A stretch of 39,305 nt of DNA from Actinomycetota bacterium. Lineage in GTDB: Bacteria > Actinomycetota > Actinomycetes > Nanopelagicales > Nanopelagicaceae. The notes under the pieces are model-generated. The model was not told where the DNA came from. It was given only the letters and a program-made list of their open reading frames with translations, and searched no databases. The stretch covers positions 1-39,305 of the forward strand of contig CANBVR010000011.1 of assembly GCA_947372965.1 (NCBI GenBank), in the 5' to 3' direction. A program made the translations under genes and the position numbers. This document shows positions 10,232-18,952 of the stretch, in pieces; within the stretch, counting starts at the first letter, position 1, and each line of letters starts with the position of its first letter.

Positions 10232-10558
10232 ATGGCACATACAACAAAGATTAAGAAGGGCGACACCGTCCTTGTTATCGCTGGAAAAGATAAGGGCTCA
10301 ACTGGCAAGGTCATCTCAGTTGATCGTGCAAAGTCACGAGTTCTTGTTGAAGGCGTAGCAAGCGTTAAGCGCCATACCCAAGAGAGCACAAACGAGCGCG
10401 GCGTTAAAGTCGGCGGAATCCTTACCAAGGAATCTGCAATCCACATCTCAAATGTGATGGTTGTCGATGCTGAAGGAACTGCAACTCGAATCGGTTCTCG
10501 CAAAGATGAGGATGGCAAGAATGTTCGCATCTCTCGCCGTTCTGGAAAGGATCTCTAA
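10232..10558 (+). CDS. rplX: 50S ribosomal protein L24
   Basis: L24 initiates 50S assembly by binding the 5' end of 23S rRNA (108 aa). KOW motif: [22 protein letters not shown]. The rest of the fold ([27 protein letters not shown]) is typical. The start is 2 bp after rplN, behind CGGAGGTG located in the rplN coding end; the stop overlaps the rplE start by 1 nt. Confidence 0.97.
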   Translation: MAHTTKIKKGDTVLVIAGKDKGSTGKVISVDRAKSRVLVEGVASVKRHTQESTNERGVKVGGILTKESAIHISNVMVVDAEGTATRIGSRKDEDGKNVRISRRSGKDL

Positions 10559-11115
10559 TGTCAACAAGTACTGCTCCTCGTCTAAAGGCGCGTTACGCGG
10601 CTGAGATCAAGCCAGCTCTTAAGAGCAAGTTTGCTTACAAGAACGTAATGCAGATCCCAACCCTCACAAAGGTAATTGTGAATATGGGTGTTGGTGAAGC
10701 AGCTCGTGATTCAAAGCTAATCGAAGGTGCAATCCGTGATCTAACAATTATCACCGGACAAAAGCCACAGGTTACAAAGTCTCGTAAGTCAATTGCTCAG
10801 TTCAAGTTGCGTGAAGGAATGCCAATTGGCGCACACGTAACACTTCGCAATGATCGTATGTGGGAGTTCACAGATCGTCTGCTATCGATCGCACTTCCTC
10901 GTATCCGCGACTTCCGTGGTCTTTCACCAAAGCAATTCGATGGAAACGGTAACTACACATTCGGTCTTACCGAGCAAAATGTGTTTCCAGAAATCGAACA
11001 AGACAAGATTGATCGCACCCGCGGTATGGATATCACTTTCGTAACTACAGCAAAGAATGATGAAGAAGGTCGCGAATTACTTCGTGCACTTGGCTTCCCA
11101 TTCAAGGAAAACTAA
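10558..11115 (+). CDS. rplE: 50S ribosomal protein L5
   Basis: L5 binds 5S rRNA and contacts P-site tRNA and S13 (185 aa). It shows [46 protein letters not shown] (in parts) and [24 protein letters not shown]. It overlaps rplX by 1 nt (TAATG). rpsN follows after 12 bp. Confidence 0.98.
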   Translation: MSTSTAPRLKARYAAEIKPALKSKFAYKNVMQIPTLTKVIVNMGVGEAARDSKLIEGAIRDLTIITGQKPQVTKSRKSIAQFKLREGMPIGAHVTLRNDRMWEFTDRLLSIALPRIRDFRGLSPKQFDGNGNYTFGLTEQNVFPEIEQDKIDRTRGMDITFVTTAKNDEEGRELLRALGFPFKEN

Positions 11116-11127
11116 GAGGGGCTCGCT

Positions 11128-11313
11128 ATGGCAAAGACATCACTCAAGGTCAAGGCAGCTCGTAAGCCTAAGTTCAAGGTACGTGGTTACACACGTTGCC
11201 AGCGCTGTGGTCGCCCACACTCTGTTTATCAAAAGTTCGGTATCTGCCGTATTTGCTTCCGCGAAATGGCGCACCGTGGCGAACTTCCAGGTATTACAAA
11301 AGCTTCTTGGTAA
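11128..11313 (+). CDS. rpsN: 30S ribosomal protein S14, zinc type
   Basis: Short, zinc-binding S14 (61 aa). Four cysteines form the ribbon C24-x2-C27-x12-C40-x2-C43, and the end [11 protein letters not shown] is invariant in this class. Many actinobacteria also keep a Cys-less, zinc-repressed paralogue elsewhere; none is in this window. ATG lies behind AGAGGGG. A 94-bp intergenic stretch separates it from rpsH. Confidence 0.97.
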   Translation: MAKTSLKVKAARKPKFKVRGYTRCQRCGRPHSVYQKFGICRICFREMAHRGELPGITKASW

Positions 11314-11407
11314 CCCAGGAAAATCAGGTTTTATCCAACTATCAACTACGTGAAAGGTCCTTAAAAATTAAGGAAACCGGCTCGAGAAAGGCCAGAGGCC
11401 AAAAAGA
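11314..11407 (+). promoter_or_regulatory. rpsN-rpsH intergenic leader
   Basis: This 94-bp gap stands out in an operon whose other joints are mostly 0-30 bp. It contains a 7-bp hairpin (11358-11364 with 11368-11374, AAA loop) and a second short inverted repeat, GGCC-AGA-GGCC, at 11390-11400 just before the ribosome site. No consensus promoter is seen. In E. coli S8 represses spc translation, so an S8 site is a plausible but unproven reading. Confidence 0.35.
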
Positions 11408-11812
11408 ATGACAATGACAGATCCGATCGCAGACATGTTGTCTCGTCTGCGCAACGCGAACTCTGCTTACCATGAGGTGGTTGCTATGCCATCTTCATCG
11501 GTAAAAGTTCGCATTGCCGAAATCCTCAAGCAAGAGGGTTACATCGCAGGCTTTAAGGTAGAAAATACTTCTACTGGTTTTGGAAAGACTCTATCCATCG
11601 ATTTGAAGTTCGGTTCAAACCGTGAACGTTCAATCGCTGGTCTTCGTCGCGTTTCAAAGCCAGGACTTCGCGTTTACGCAAAGTCAACCGCACTTCCAAA
11701 GGTCCTTGGTGGCCTTGGCGTTGCAATCATTTCAACTTCATCTGGTCTCTTGACTGACAAGCAGGCCAATAAGCAAGGTGTAGGCGGAGAAGTTCTCGCC
11801 TACGTATGGTGA
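11408..11812 (+). CDS. rpsH: 30S ribosomal protein S8
   Basis: S8 binds 16S helix 21 and is the spc operon repressor in E. coli (134 aa). [20 protein letters not shown] and the C-terminal [22 protein letters not shown] are family hallmarks. ATG 11408 is chosen; a second ATG two codons on (11414) would drop only MT. rplF begins 5 bp after the stop. Confidence 0.97.
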   Translation: MTMTDPIADMLSRLRNANSAYHEVVAMPSSSVKVRIAEILKQEGYIAGFKVENTSTGFGKTLSIDLKFGSNRERSIAGLRRVSKPGLRVYAKSTALPKVLGGLGVAIISTSSGLLTDKQANKQGVGGEVLAYVW

Positions 11813-11817
11813 TTTAG

Positions 11818-12357
11818 ATGTCACGTATCGGTCGTAACCCAATCACAGTTCCATCTGGCGTAGAAGTTTCAATCGCTGGTTCAGCTGTAACAGTCAAGGG
11901 TCCTAAGGGAACTTTGTCTCACACAGTTGCAGCCCCAATTGCAATTTCACAAGAAGGAACAACTCTTACTCTTACTCGTCCAAATGATGATCGTGTTGCA
12001 CGTTCACTTCATGGACTTTCACGTACTTTGGTCTCTAACTTGATCGAAGGCGTCACAAATGGTTATTCAAAGTCGATCACCATCGTTGGTGTTGGTTACA
12101 AAGTTACAGAAAAGGGCAAGGATCTTGAATTCGCGCTCGGCTATAGCCACGTAATTAATTTCCCGGCTCCAGAAGGAATCACTTTTAAAGTCGAATCTCC
12201 AACACGTTTCCACGTGTCAGGTATCGATAAGCAACTCGTAGGTGAAACCGTTGCAAAGATCCAAAAGCTTCGTAAGTCTGATCCTTATAAGGGTAAGGGC
12301 TTGCATTTGGATGGACAACGTATCCGCCGCAAGCAAGGAAAGACAGGTAAGAAGTAA
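11818..12357 (+). CDS. rplF: 50S ribosomal protein L6
   Basis: L6 lies near the factor-binding site, next to the sarcin-ricin loop (179 aa). [40 protein letters not shown] (in parts) and the end [25 protein letters not shown] identify it. The two-fold duplicated L6 fold is full length. It overlaps rplR by 1 nt. Confidence 0.98.
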   Translation: MSRIGRNPITVPSGVEVSIAGSAVTVKGPKGTLSHTVAAPIAISQEGTTLTLTRPNDDRVARSLHGLSRTLVSNLIEGVTNGYSKSITIVGVGYKVTEKGKDLEFALGYSHVINFPAPEGITFKVESPTRFHVSGIDKQLVGETVAKIQKLRKSDPYKGKGLHLDGQRIRRKQGKTGKK

Positions 12358-12737
12358 TGGCAATCGGTGTAAAAGTCGCTAAGGGATCTTCACAAAAGGC
12401 CCGCGCTCGTCGTCACTTCCGTGTTCGCAAGAAGATTGCTGGCACAACTGCTCGTCCACGTCTTGTGGTCTCACGCTCTGCGCGTCACCTCTTCGTTCAA
12501 ATCGTTGACGATTCAATTGGTCAAACAATTGTTTCTGCCTCAACTATGGAAGAAGCACTTCGCAAAGACTCACAGAACGATAAGTCTGCAAAGGCTCGTA
12601 TCGTAGGCAAGTCAATTGCTGATCGCGCGAAGGAAAAGGGAATTACCACGGTCGTATTTGACCGCGGTGGAAACAAGTATCACGGTCGTGTAGCTGCACT
12701 TGCAGATGCTGCCCGTGAAAGCGGATTGGACTTCTAA
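12357..12737 (+). CDS. rplR: 50S ribosomal protein L18
   Basis: L18 anchors 5S rRNA in the central protuberance (126 aa). [35 protein letters not shown] and the terminal [25 protein letters not shown] are typical. TAATG overlaps couple it with rplF upstream and rpsE downstream. Confidence 0.97.
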   Translation: MAIGVKVAKGSSQKARARRHFRVRKKIAGTTARPRLVVSRSARHLFVQIVDDSIGQTIVSASTMEEALRKDSQNDKSAKARIVGKSIADRAKEKGITTVVFDRGGNKYHGRVAALADAARESGLDF

Positions 12738-13366
12738 TGGCAACTACTCCTACAACAACAACACGTGATGATTCACGCGGCGGCAAGTCTGCTGGCGGAA
12801 ATGATCGTCGCGAACGTCGTGGTCGCGATGGTGGACCAGAAAAAGAGAAGTCTCCTTACACAGAGCGCGTTGTATTCATCAACCGCGTATCAAAGGTTGT
12901 TAAGGGCGGACGCCGTTTCTCATTCACAGCGCTAGTCGTTGTTGGTGACATGAATGGCACCGTTGGAATCGGTTACGGCAAGGCAAAGGAAGTTCCGCAA
13001 GCAATTGCTAAAGCGGTTGAAGAAGCAAAGAAGTCATTCTTCAAAGTTCCTCGTCTATACGGAACAATTCCTCACCCAGTTCAAGGTGAAAAGGCTGCAG
13101 GTGTAGTTCTACTTCGCCCAGCATCACCTGGTACCGGAGTTATTGCTGGCGGTCCAGTACGTGCAGTATTGGAATGCGCTGGAATCACAGATGTTCTAAC
13201 CAAGTCACTTGGATCTAACAATCCAATCAACATGGTTCACGCAACAGCAGCAGCACTTCGTGCGTTGGAAGCCCCAACCGCAATTGCAGCTCGCCGTGGC
13301 CGTCCACTAGAAGATGTCGCACCAGCAGCAATTGTTCGTGCCGTTAACGCAGTAGTAGGTGCATAA
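12737..13366 (+). CDS. rpsE: 30S ribosomal protein S5
   Basis: S5 contributes to decoding fidelity and mRNA unwinding (209 aa). The core [21 protein letters not shown] and [20 protein letters not shown] is preceded by about 40 extra residues rich in Thr, Arg, Gly and Asp, making it longer than E. coli S5 (167 aa); such extensions are usual in actinobacteria. One-base overlaps occur with rplR and rpmD. Confidence 0.98.
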   Translation: MATTPTTTTRDDSRGGKSAGGNDRRERRGRDGGPEKEKSPYTERVVFINRVSKVVKGGRRFSFTALVVVGDMNGTVGIGYGKAKEVPQAIAKAVEEAKKSFFKVPRLYGTIPHPVQGEKAAGVVLLRPASPGTGVIAGGPVRAVLECAGITDVLTKSLGSNNPINMVHATAAALRALEAPTAIAARRGRPLEDVAPAAIVRAVNAVVGA

Positions 13367-13548
13367 TGCCTCGTCTAAAAGTAACTCAACTTCGTTCAAA
13401 GGTTGGCGGTCGTCCAGAACACCGCGAAACTTTGCGTTCACTTGGTCTAAAAAGAATCGGTGACGTTGTGGTTAAGGAAGATCGTCCAGAAATTCGTGGA
13501 ATGGTCGTCGCTGTTCGCCACCTCGTTAAGGTAGAGGAGGTCGAATAA
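13366..13548 (+). CDS. rpmD: 50S ribosomal protein L30
   Basis: Small 50S protein L30 (60 aa, usual length). [30 protein letters not shown] is the family pattern, followed by the short C-terminal [15 protein letters not shown]. It overlaps rpsE by 1 nt and ends 2 bp before rplO, whose ribosome site (GGAGG) lies inside the rpmD 3' end. Confidence 0.96.
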   Translation: MPRLKVTQLRSKVGGRPEHRETLRSLGLKRIGDVVVKEDRPEIRGMVVAVRHLVKVEEVE

Positions 13549-13550
13549 CA

Positions 13551-13991
13551 ATGGTTCTCAAAGTTCATCATCTTCGTCCAGCTCCAGGAGCTAAGAAGGC
13601 ACGTACTCGTAAGGGTCGCGGTGAAGCATCAAAGGGTAAGACTGCAGGTCGTGGCGGTAAGGGAACACGTGCTCGTAACGTTGTTCGCGCCGGCTTCGAA
13701 GGTGGTCAGCTACCTCTCGTAATGCGTCTGCCAAAGCTTCGTGGTTTCAAAAACCCAGAGCGCACCGAGTACCAGCCAGTTAATGTTTCAACTATCAATG
13801 CTCTTTATCCAAAGGGTGGAACAGTTACCGTTGCAGATTTAATTGCAAAGGGCGCAGTTCGTGATGGTTACCCAGTAAAGGTTCTTGGCAACGGCGATAT
13901 ATCTGTAAAGGTATCTGTCGAAGCTCACGCATTCTCATCATCAGCATCTGAAAAGATCGCTGCTGCTGGCGGAAGCGCTAAGAAGCTTTAA
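13551..13991 (+). CDS. rplO: 50S ribosomal protein L15
   Basis: L15, a late-assembly 50S protein (146 aa). The Gly/Arg-rich N-terminal part ([31 protein letters not shown]) and [19 protein letters not shown] are diagnostic. ATG is placed behind a GGAGG in rpmD. A 31-bp gap leads into secY. Confidence 0.97.
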   Translation: MVLKVHHLRPAPGAKKARTRKGRGEASKGKTAGRGGKGTRARNVVRAGFEGGQLPLVMRLPKLRGFKNPERTEYQPVNVSTINALYPKGGTVTVADLIAKGAVRDGYPVKVLGNGDISVKVSVEAHAFSSSASEKIAAAGGSAKKL

Positions 13992-14022
13992 TTACTAATT
14001 AAGTTTAAAGAAGGAGAAATTC

Positions 14023-15318
14023 GTGCTCTCAGCATTTGGTAAGGCCTTTAAGACCCCAGATCTGCGTAAAAAGATTTTCTTCACGCTCTCAATCATGGCG
14101 TTGTTCCGCTTTGGTTCGATCGTTCCAACACCAGGTGTTTCATACACCAACGTGCAAACTTGCTTAAAGCAAGCAAACTCTGGTGGGCTTTTTGGATTGA
14201 TCAACCTATTCTCAGGCGGAGCACTTCTTCAACTTTCAGTCTTTGCTTTGGGCATCATGCCTTACATCACCAGCTCAATCATCATCCAACTTCTAACCGT
14301 TGTTATTCCACGTTTTGAGGCTCTGAAGAATGAAGGACAATCTGGTTCTGCAAAGCTAACTCAGTACACCCGTTACCTAACGATTGGCCTAGCAATCTTG
14401 CAATCAACTGGTTTGATTGCTGTTGCTCGCACACCTGGTCGTCTGTTTAGCGGATGTTCTTACCCAATTATTCCGGACTCATCATGGCCAAGAATTATGA
14501 CCATGGTTTTTGTAATGACCGCTGGAACAGCAGTAATCATGTGGCTCGGTGAATTGATCACAGATCGCGGTATCGGAAACGGTATGTCTATCTTGATTTT
14601 CACATCAATCGCCGCACGTTTCCCAACCCAGCTCTGGTCAATCAAGCTACAAAAGGGTCTATTTGCTTTCATCTTCGTAACCGCAGTTGGTATCTTGGTT
14701 ATCGCCGGCGTTGTATTCGTTGAACAAGCGCAACGTCGTATTCCAGTTCAGTATGCAAAGCGCCAAGTTGGCCGTCAGTCATACGGTGGAACTTCTACCT
14801 ATATTCCAATCAAGGTTAACCAAGCCGGCGTTATCCCAGTAATTTTTGCATCCTCACTTCTATATATTCCATCTTTGATCGTTAACTTCTCTGGAAGTTC
14901 TTCAAAGTGGGCAGTTTGGATTCAACAGAACTTGGTAAAGGGCGATCACCCGATCTACATCATCGCTTACTCAGCCTTGATCATCTTCTTTACTTACTTC
15001 TATGTGGCAATCACCTTTAATCCGGATGAAGTAGCTGAAAATATGAAGAAGTACGGTGGATTTATTCCAGGTATTCGCGCTGGTAAGCCAACTTCAGATT
15101 ACTTGGCCTATGTCCTCTCACGTATTACTGCTCCAGGCGCGGTCTACCTAGCCCTGATTGCGATTATTCCAATCGGTGCACTTATTCTTTTCAACGCAAC
15201 CCAGAACTTCCCATTCGGAGGTACCGCGATCTTGATCGTGGTTGGTGTTGGTCTTGATACTGCAAAGCAGATTGAGTCACAACTACAACAGCGTTCCTAT
15301 GAGGGATTCCTTAAGTAA
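14023..15318 (+). CDS. secY: preprotein translocase subunit SecY
   Basis: Channel-forming subunit of the Sec translocon in the cytoplasmic membrane (431 aa). About ten hydrophobic helices are visible, with the family segments FRFGSIVPTPGV near the N-terminus, LGIMPYITSSIIIQLL, GIGNGMSILIF and NPDEVAENMKKYGGFIPGIRAG in the last cytosolic loop. The GTG start has AAGGAGAA 7 nt upstream. It keeps its usual place after rplO and overlaps adk by one base (TAATG). Confidence 0.98.
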   Translation: MLSAFGKAFKTPDLRKKIFFTLSIMALFRFGSIVPTPGVSYTNVQTCLKQANSGGLFGLINLFSGGALLQLSVFALGIMPYITSSIIIQLLTVVIPRFEALKNEGQSGSAKLTQYTRYLTIGLAILQSTGLIAVARTPGRLFSGCSYPIIPDSSWPRIMTMVFVMTAGTAVIMWLGELITDRGIGNGMSILIFTSIAARFPTQLWSIKLQKGLFAFIFVTAVGILVIAGVVFVEQAQRRIPVQYAKRQVGRQSYGGTSTYIPIKVNQAGVIPVIFASSLLYIPSLIVNFSGSSSKWAVWIQQNLVKGDHPIYIIAYSALIIFFTYFYVAITFNPDEVAENMKKYGGFIPGIRAGKPTSDYLAYVLSRITAPGAVYLALIAIIPIGALILFNATQNFPFGGTAILIVVGVGLDTAKQIESQLQQRSYEGFLK

Positions 15319-15959
15319 TGCGTTTAATCCTGGTCGGACCACCAGGTGCGGGCAAGGGAACACAAGCAGTTCATCTCGCATCTAATTTCGCCATCCCACA
15401 TATCTCAACCGGCGATATCTTTCGTTTTAATATAAAGGGCGAAACCGAACTCGGTTTACTTGCAAAGTCTTATATGGATAAGGGAAACCTTGTTCCAGAT
15501 TCTGTAACCAACGATATGGTTAAAGATCGTTTGACCCATCCTGATACAAAAAATGGATTTCTTTTAGATGGCTACCCACGCAATATCGAACAAGCTGATT
15601 TTCTTGCCGATGTTCTAAAAGAGAACGGAACTCCGTTAGATGCAGTTCTTGAATTCTCTCTAGATAACGCCGAAATCATCAAGCGCCTTGCTGGTCGTCG
15701 CGTTTGCCGCGGTTGCGGTGCTACTTCACATGTTGAGTTTGATAAGCCAAAGGTTGCTGGTATTTGTGATGCCTGCGGCGGCGAGCTCTACCAACGAGAT
15801 GACGATAAAGAGGAAGTTATCGCCAATCGTTTAGCAGTTTATGGCGAGCAGACTGCCCCAATCATCAATTACTACAAGCAGGCCGGAATCTTGAAGACCA
15901 TCTCTGCCATTGGTGAAGTTTCAGATATTGCAGCACGAGCAATCGCAGCTATTAAGTAA
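15318..15959 (+). CDS. adk: adenylate kinase
   Basis: Converts ATP + AMP to 2 ADP (213 aa, long form with full lid). P-loop GPPGAGKGT at residues 7-15, AMP-site region DGYPRN at 84-89. The lid holds C130-x2-C133 and C150-x2-C153, a structural zinc site seen in Gram-positive enzymes. The start overlaps the secY stop. The usual secY-adk-map arrangement is preserved. Confidence 0.98.
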   Translation: MRLILVGPPGAGKGTQAVHLASNFAIPHISTGDIFRFNIKGETELGLLAKSYMDKGNLVPDSVTNDMVKDRLTHPDTKNGFLLDGYPRNIEQADFLADVLKENGTPLDAVLEFSLDNAEIIKRLAGRRVCRGCGATSHVEFDKPKVAGICDACGGELYQRDDDKEEVIANRLAVYGEQTAPIINYYKQAGILKTISAIGEVSDIAARAIAAIK

Positions 15960-15963
15960 TCAA

Positions 15964-16773
15964 ATGGCAATTCAAATCAAGACTCTCGATCAGCTAAAGC
16001 TGATGCGTAGAGCGGGTCTGGTTGTTGGCGAAACCTTGGAATTAATGCGTGAGGCGATCAAGCCAGGAATCACAACAAATCACTTGAATGAGATCGCCGT
16101 AAAGAATCTTAAGGCAAATAAAGCTAAGCCAAATTTCTTGAATTATCACGGTTATCCCGCAGTTATCTGCGCTTCAGTAAATGATGAAATTGTTCATGGA
16201 ATTCCAAATGATCGTCCAATCAATGATGGAGATGTAGTTTCAATTGATTTTGGTGCGATTATTGAAGGTTGGCATGGAGATGCTGCGTTCTCTGTAATCG
16301 CCGGAACTGTAGATCCAGAAGACCAGAAGTTAATTGATACCTGCGAAGAATCTATGTGGCAGGGGATTGCTGCTGGAAAACTCGGTGGAAAGTTAACTGA
16401 TATTTCATATGCAATTGAAAAATACATCCACGCCCAAGGTCATTACGGAATCCTTCGCGAATACGGTGGTCATGGAATTGGAACCGAAATGCACCAAGAA
16501 CCTCATGTTCTAAACTTTGGTGCAGCCGGAATGGGACCAGAACTTAAGGTTGGAATGGCCCTAGCTATCGAACCGATGATTACTCGTGGATCAGCTAAGA
16601 CAAAAGTCTTGGCCGATGAATGGACCGTTGTTTCGCAAGATGGATCTAGGGGAGCGCACTTTGAAAACTCATTCGCGCTACTTCCAGATGGAAAGCCATT
16701 TGTTCTAACATCGATCGATGGCGGAAAAGAGAAACTTGGTTCAATGGGAATTGAGATTTCTACCCTTATTTAA
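15964..16773 (+). CDS. map: type I methionine aminopeptidase
   Basis: Removes the initiator methionine co-translationally (269 aa). All five metal ligands are visible: D95, D106, H170, E203 and E234, in motifs SIDFGAII, HGDAAF, GGHGIGTEMH, IEPM and HFENS. I chose ATG 15964, 4 bp after adk; an upstream in-frame GTG at 15910 lies inside adk and adds 18 non-conserved residues. The 3' end overlaps the convergent amidohydrolase by 8 bp. Confidence 0.96.
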   Translation: MAIQIKTLDQLKLMRRAGLVVGETLELMREAIKPGITTNHLNEIAVKNLKANKAKPNFLNYHGYPAVICASVNDEIVHGIPNDRPINDGDVVSIDFGAIIEGWHGDAAFSVIAGTVDPEDQKLIDTCEESMWQGIAAGKLGGKLTDISYAIEKYIHAQGHYGILREYGGHGIGTEMHQEPHVLNFGAAGMGPELKVGMALAIEPMITRGSAKTKVLADEWTVVSQDGSRGAHFENSFALLPDGKPFVLTSIDGGKEKLGSMGIEISTLI

Positions 16774-18328
16774 CTTTCACTCCACCTTTGTAAACGGCCT
16801 TAATGGTTAATTCACTACTCGTAAGTGGATCTTTATCTAGTACTACGAAATCTGCTCGGAAGCCAACTTCTAATTTTCCTAATTCATTTTCGCGAAGGTT
16901 TTGATAGGCAACCCCGCTGGTATAAAACTCAAGTGATTCTTCAATTCTGATTGCTTCTTGCGGACTCCAAGGGGCGCCGCCTTTTGAACGAGTAACTGGG
17001 ACATAAATGGCTTCAAGTGGAACTTCACTTGTAACTGGCCAATCTGAACCAAATGCAACTCTTGCGCCAGAATTTACCAGAGTGCGTAATTGGTACTGCT
17101 GGTTATTTCGTACCTCACCAATTCGCGGAAGAATTAATTCTTTATTCATTGGGTCTAGGTACATCCAAAGTGGTTGGAAGTTTGCAATCACGCCCAACTC
17201 TTTAAATCTAGGTAAATCTTCTGGGTGAATTAGTTGGGCATGAACCAATACTGGGCGGCGATCCCACTCGGGGTTAACTCGTTGCATTGCTTCAAAAGCG
17301 TCAAGTGCTTGGCGAATTGCCGCATCACCAATTGCATGAATATGAATTTGAAAACCGCGCGAATCAAATTCTTTCACCGCAGCCATTAACTCAACATCGC
17401 TCCAGATCTTTAGGCCAGAAAATCCAGGTTGATCAAGATACGGCTCGAGAAGCGCGGCAGTTCCAGATGAGAGCGCGCCATCTGCTAGAAACTTAACGCT
17501 CTTGGCATTTACTTGCTTTTGATACGGCGCAAACTCTTCTACCAAAGTTTCAATTTTCGTAATATCGGCCCGCCAACTTTCTGGATTGGCAAGGTGGGAG
17601 ATATTCATATCAATTGTTAGAGCACCAGATTTAACGGCCGCTAAATATGCCTCGGCCATACCTGCTTCAAGCCAAGAATCATTTGCAAAGGTAACTCCAG
17701 ATTTTAAAAATTGGTTGCAGGCATATTTGATGGCTTTTACATCAGATTCAATTGTGTTTTTTGGAGCGTGATCGAGTACAAGTGCGAATGCTTCGGGTTC
17801 GCGAAGAGTTCCCTTTGGGGAGCCATCTTCTCTCCGGGCAATAGCGCCGCCGGATGGATCTTTACTCGCAGAATTAATTCCCGAAAGTTCTAGTGCTTTG
17901 GAGTTAACCCAAATAGTGTGATGATCAACGGCATGCAGAACCACTGGACGATCACTGACCACTTCATCTAACCAGTGCGAATCGAAGTCGCCACCTTCAG
18001 TAATTGCCGCTTCGTAAGCACCACCAATAATCCACTCGATATCTGGGTTGTTTTGTGCAAAGTCTTTTACCGCTGCAACAATTTCTTCAATACTTTGCAA
18101 CCCATTGACTTTTGGCCCAGCTGCTTCACGCCCAGCAAAGATTGGGTGAGCATGGCCATCTCCAAATGCAGGGATGATGAATGAATTTTCTAGATCAATT
18201 GTTTGATCGGCGCTGGCGCTAAGGGCTTGTGCCCCAGTTGCGATGATCTGCCCATCTTCAACCAGGATCCCGGAAAATGGGCTCTGCCCTGGGCTCCAAG
18301 CCTGCGCACCCTTGAAAATCTGCCTCAC
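16766..18328 (-). CDS. amidohydrolase family 3 protein (YtcJ-like)
   Basis: A cytosolic metal-dependent hydrolase of the amidohydrolase superfamily, family 3 (520 aa, full length). The metal motif is HAH at residues 59-61 (in AFGDGHAHPIF). Also visible are LADGALSSGTAAL, a HAIGDAAI histidine motif, VHAQLIHPEDL and the late FGSDWPV aspartate, the order seen in YtcJ and N-substituted formamide deformylase relatives. The substrate cannot be told from sequence. It is the only minus-strand gene found, inserted between map and infA where spc operons are normally continuous; its 3' end overlaps map by 8 bp. Start GTG 18328, with only a weak GTGGGA ribosome-like site. Confidence 0.85.
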   Translation of the reverse strand: MRQIFKGAQAWSPGQSPFSGILVEDGQIIATGAQALSASADQTIDLENSFIIPAFGDGHAHPIFAGREAAGPKVNGLQSIEEIVAAVKDFAQNNPDIEWIIGGAYEAAITEGGDFDSHWLDEVVSDRPVVLHAVDHHTIWVNSKALELSGINSASKDPSGGAIARREDGSPKGTLREPEAFALVLDHAPKNTIESDVKAIKYACNQFLKSGVTFANDSWLEAGMAEAYLAAVKSGALTIDMNISHLANPESWRADITKIETLVEEFAPYQKQVNAKSVKFLADGALSSGTAALLEPYLDQPGFSGLKIWSDVELMAAVKEFDSRGFQIHIHAIGDAAIRQALDAFEAMQRVNPEWDRRPVLVHAQLIHPEDLPRFKELGVIANFQPLWMYLDPMNKELILPRIGEVRNNQQYQLRTLVNSGARVAFGSDWPVTSEVPLEAIYVPVTRSKGGAPWSPQEAIRIEESLEFYTSGVAYQNLRENELGKLEVGFRADFVVLDKDPLTSSELTIKAVYKGGVKVK

Positions 18329-18354
18329 GGTCCCACTCTTTCACGAAAAAGGGG

Positions 18355-18360
18355 AGTATA
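18355..18360 (-). promoter_or_regulatory. possible -10 box of the amidohydrolase gene
   Basis: On the minus strand, TATACT ends 26 nt before the GTG start at 18328, giving a leader of about 20 nt. No good -35 is seen at 17-18 bp. It would sit back to back with the infA promoter, about 35 bp apart. Confidence 0.4.
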
Positions 18361-18393
18361 AGTACCCGATTTCTCCTTTTCGGGCCCCCGCCT

Positions 18394-18412
18394 TAGACTA
18401 ACCCTCTGCCCA
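18394..18412 (+). promoter_or_regulatory. infA promoter (-10 and initial transcribed region)
   Basis: TAGACT (TAnnnT) at 18394-18399, then AACCC and TCTGCCCA at 18405-18412. The -10, 5-nt C-rich discriminator and TCTGC match the rplM promoter over CCCTCTGCCCA and the rpsL promoter in spacing. The -35 region is poor (TTTCTC at 18 bp), so this promoter may depend on an activator or be weaker. Start of transcription about 18406. Confidence 0.55.
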
Positions 18413-18464
18413 GTAATGGTCGGAACCAAATTGACGAGTTTGAAATCAGAGAAGAAGGTACTGC

Positions 18465-18686
18465 TTGGCTAAGAAAGATGGAGCAATCGAAATTGAGGGC
18501 TCTGTATCCGAAGCGCTACCTAACGCAATGTTTCGAGTTACGTTAACAAACGGACACGTTGTACTTGCACACATCAGCGGAAAGATGCGACAGAACTACA
18601 TTCGCATTTTGCCCGAAGATCGCGTGATTGTAGAACTCAGTCCATACGATCTCACAAGAGGTCGAATTATCTATCGTTACAAGTAA
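18465..18686 (+). CDS. infA: translation initiation factor IF-1
   Basis: IF-1 occupies the A site during initiation (73 aa, usual length). Single S1/OB domain: [24 protein letters not shown], then [39 protein letters not shown] in sections. The start is TTG at 18465 with GAAGAAGG 6 nt upstream; it gives the near-universal N-terminus MAKKDGAIE, so the rare codon is well supported. It is the first gene after its own promoter. Confidence 0.97.
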   Translation: MAKKDGAIEIEGSVSEALPNAMFRVTLTNGHVVLAHISGKMRQNYIRILPEDRVIVELSPYDLTRGRIIYRYK

Positions 18687-18698
18687 GAGGAGTTAGTC

Positions 18699-18812
18699 GT
18701 GAAGGTAAAGCCAAGCGTTAAGAAGATCTGCGACAAGTGCAAAGTCATTCGTCGTAATGGTCGCGTCATGGTTATTTGCGACAATCTTCGCCACAAGCAA
18801 CGTCAGGGATAA
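18699..18812 (+). CDS. rpmJ: 50S ribosomal protein L36, zinc type
   Basis: Smallest ribosomal protein (37 aa): [19 protein letters not shown] followed by [18 protein letters not shown]. Zinc ligands C11, C14, C27 and H32 are intact (the C+ form). The start is GTG behind AAGAGGAG, 12 bp after infA, in the conserved infA-rpmJ-rpsM order. Confidence 0.96.
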   Translation: MKVKPSVKKICDKCKVIRRNGRVMVICDNLRHKQRQG

Positions 18813-18952
18813 TTAAAAAAAACGCGTGATGCGACTTGGTTAGTAGTAACTAGTTACTAATAACTAAGACCTCTGGACCGGTAGGCCAGAGCCCATTAAC
18901 AAATGGGATGCATTGCGAAGGACCTTCCGGATAAAAGAAAAAAGGTAATGAT
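18813..18952 (+). promoter_or_regulatory. rpmJ-rpsM intergenic leader with three inverted repeats
   Basis: A 140-bp gap. It contains a perfect 14-bp palindrome AGTAACTAGTTACT (18845-18858), a hairpin CTCTGG(A)CC / GGCCAGAG (18871-18891, GGTA loop, one bulge) and CCCAT / ATGGG (18892-18907). A weak promoter-like series, TTGGTT (18836), TAACTA (18861), AGACC, TCTGG, resembles the rpsL/infA/rplM pattern but breaks the consensus. In E. coli S4 represses the alpha operon at rpsM, so this may be an S4-responsive leader (inference). Confidence 0.4.

Noticed and set aside
15910-15963. Longer N-terminus for methionine aminopeptidase from GTG 15910
   Set aside because: It lies entirely within adk, adds 18 non-conserved residues and lacks a ribosome site; ATG 15964 gives the family N-terminus.
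18431-18436. TTGACG in the infA leader as a -35 box
   Set aside because: No TAnnnT lies at 16-19 bp downstream, and the infA start codon follows too closely.
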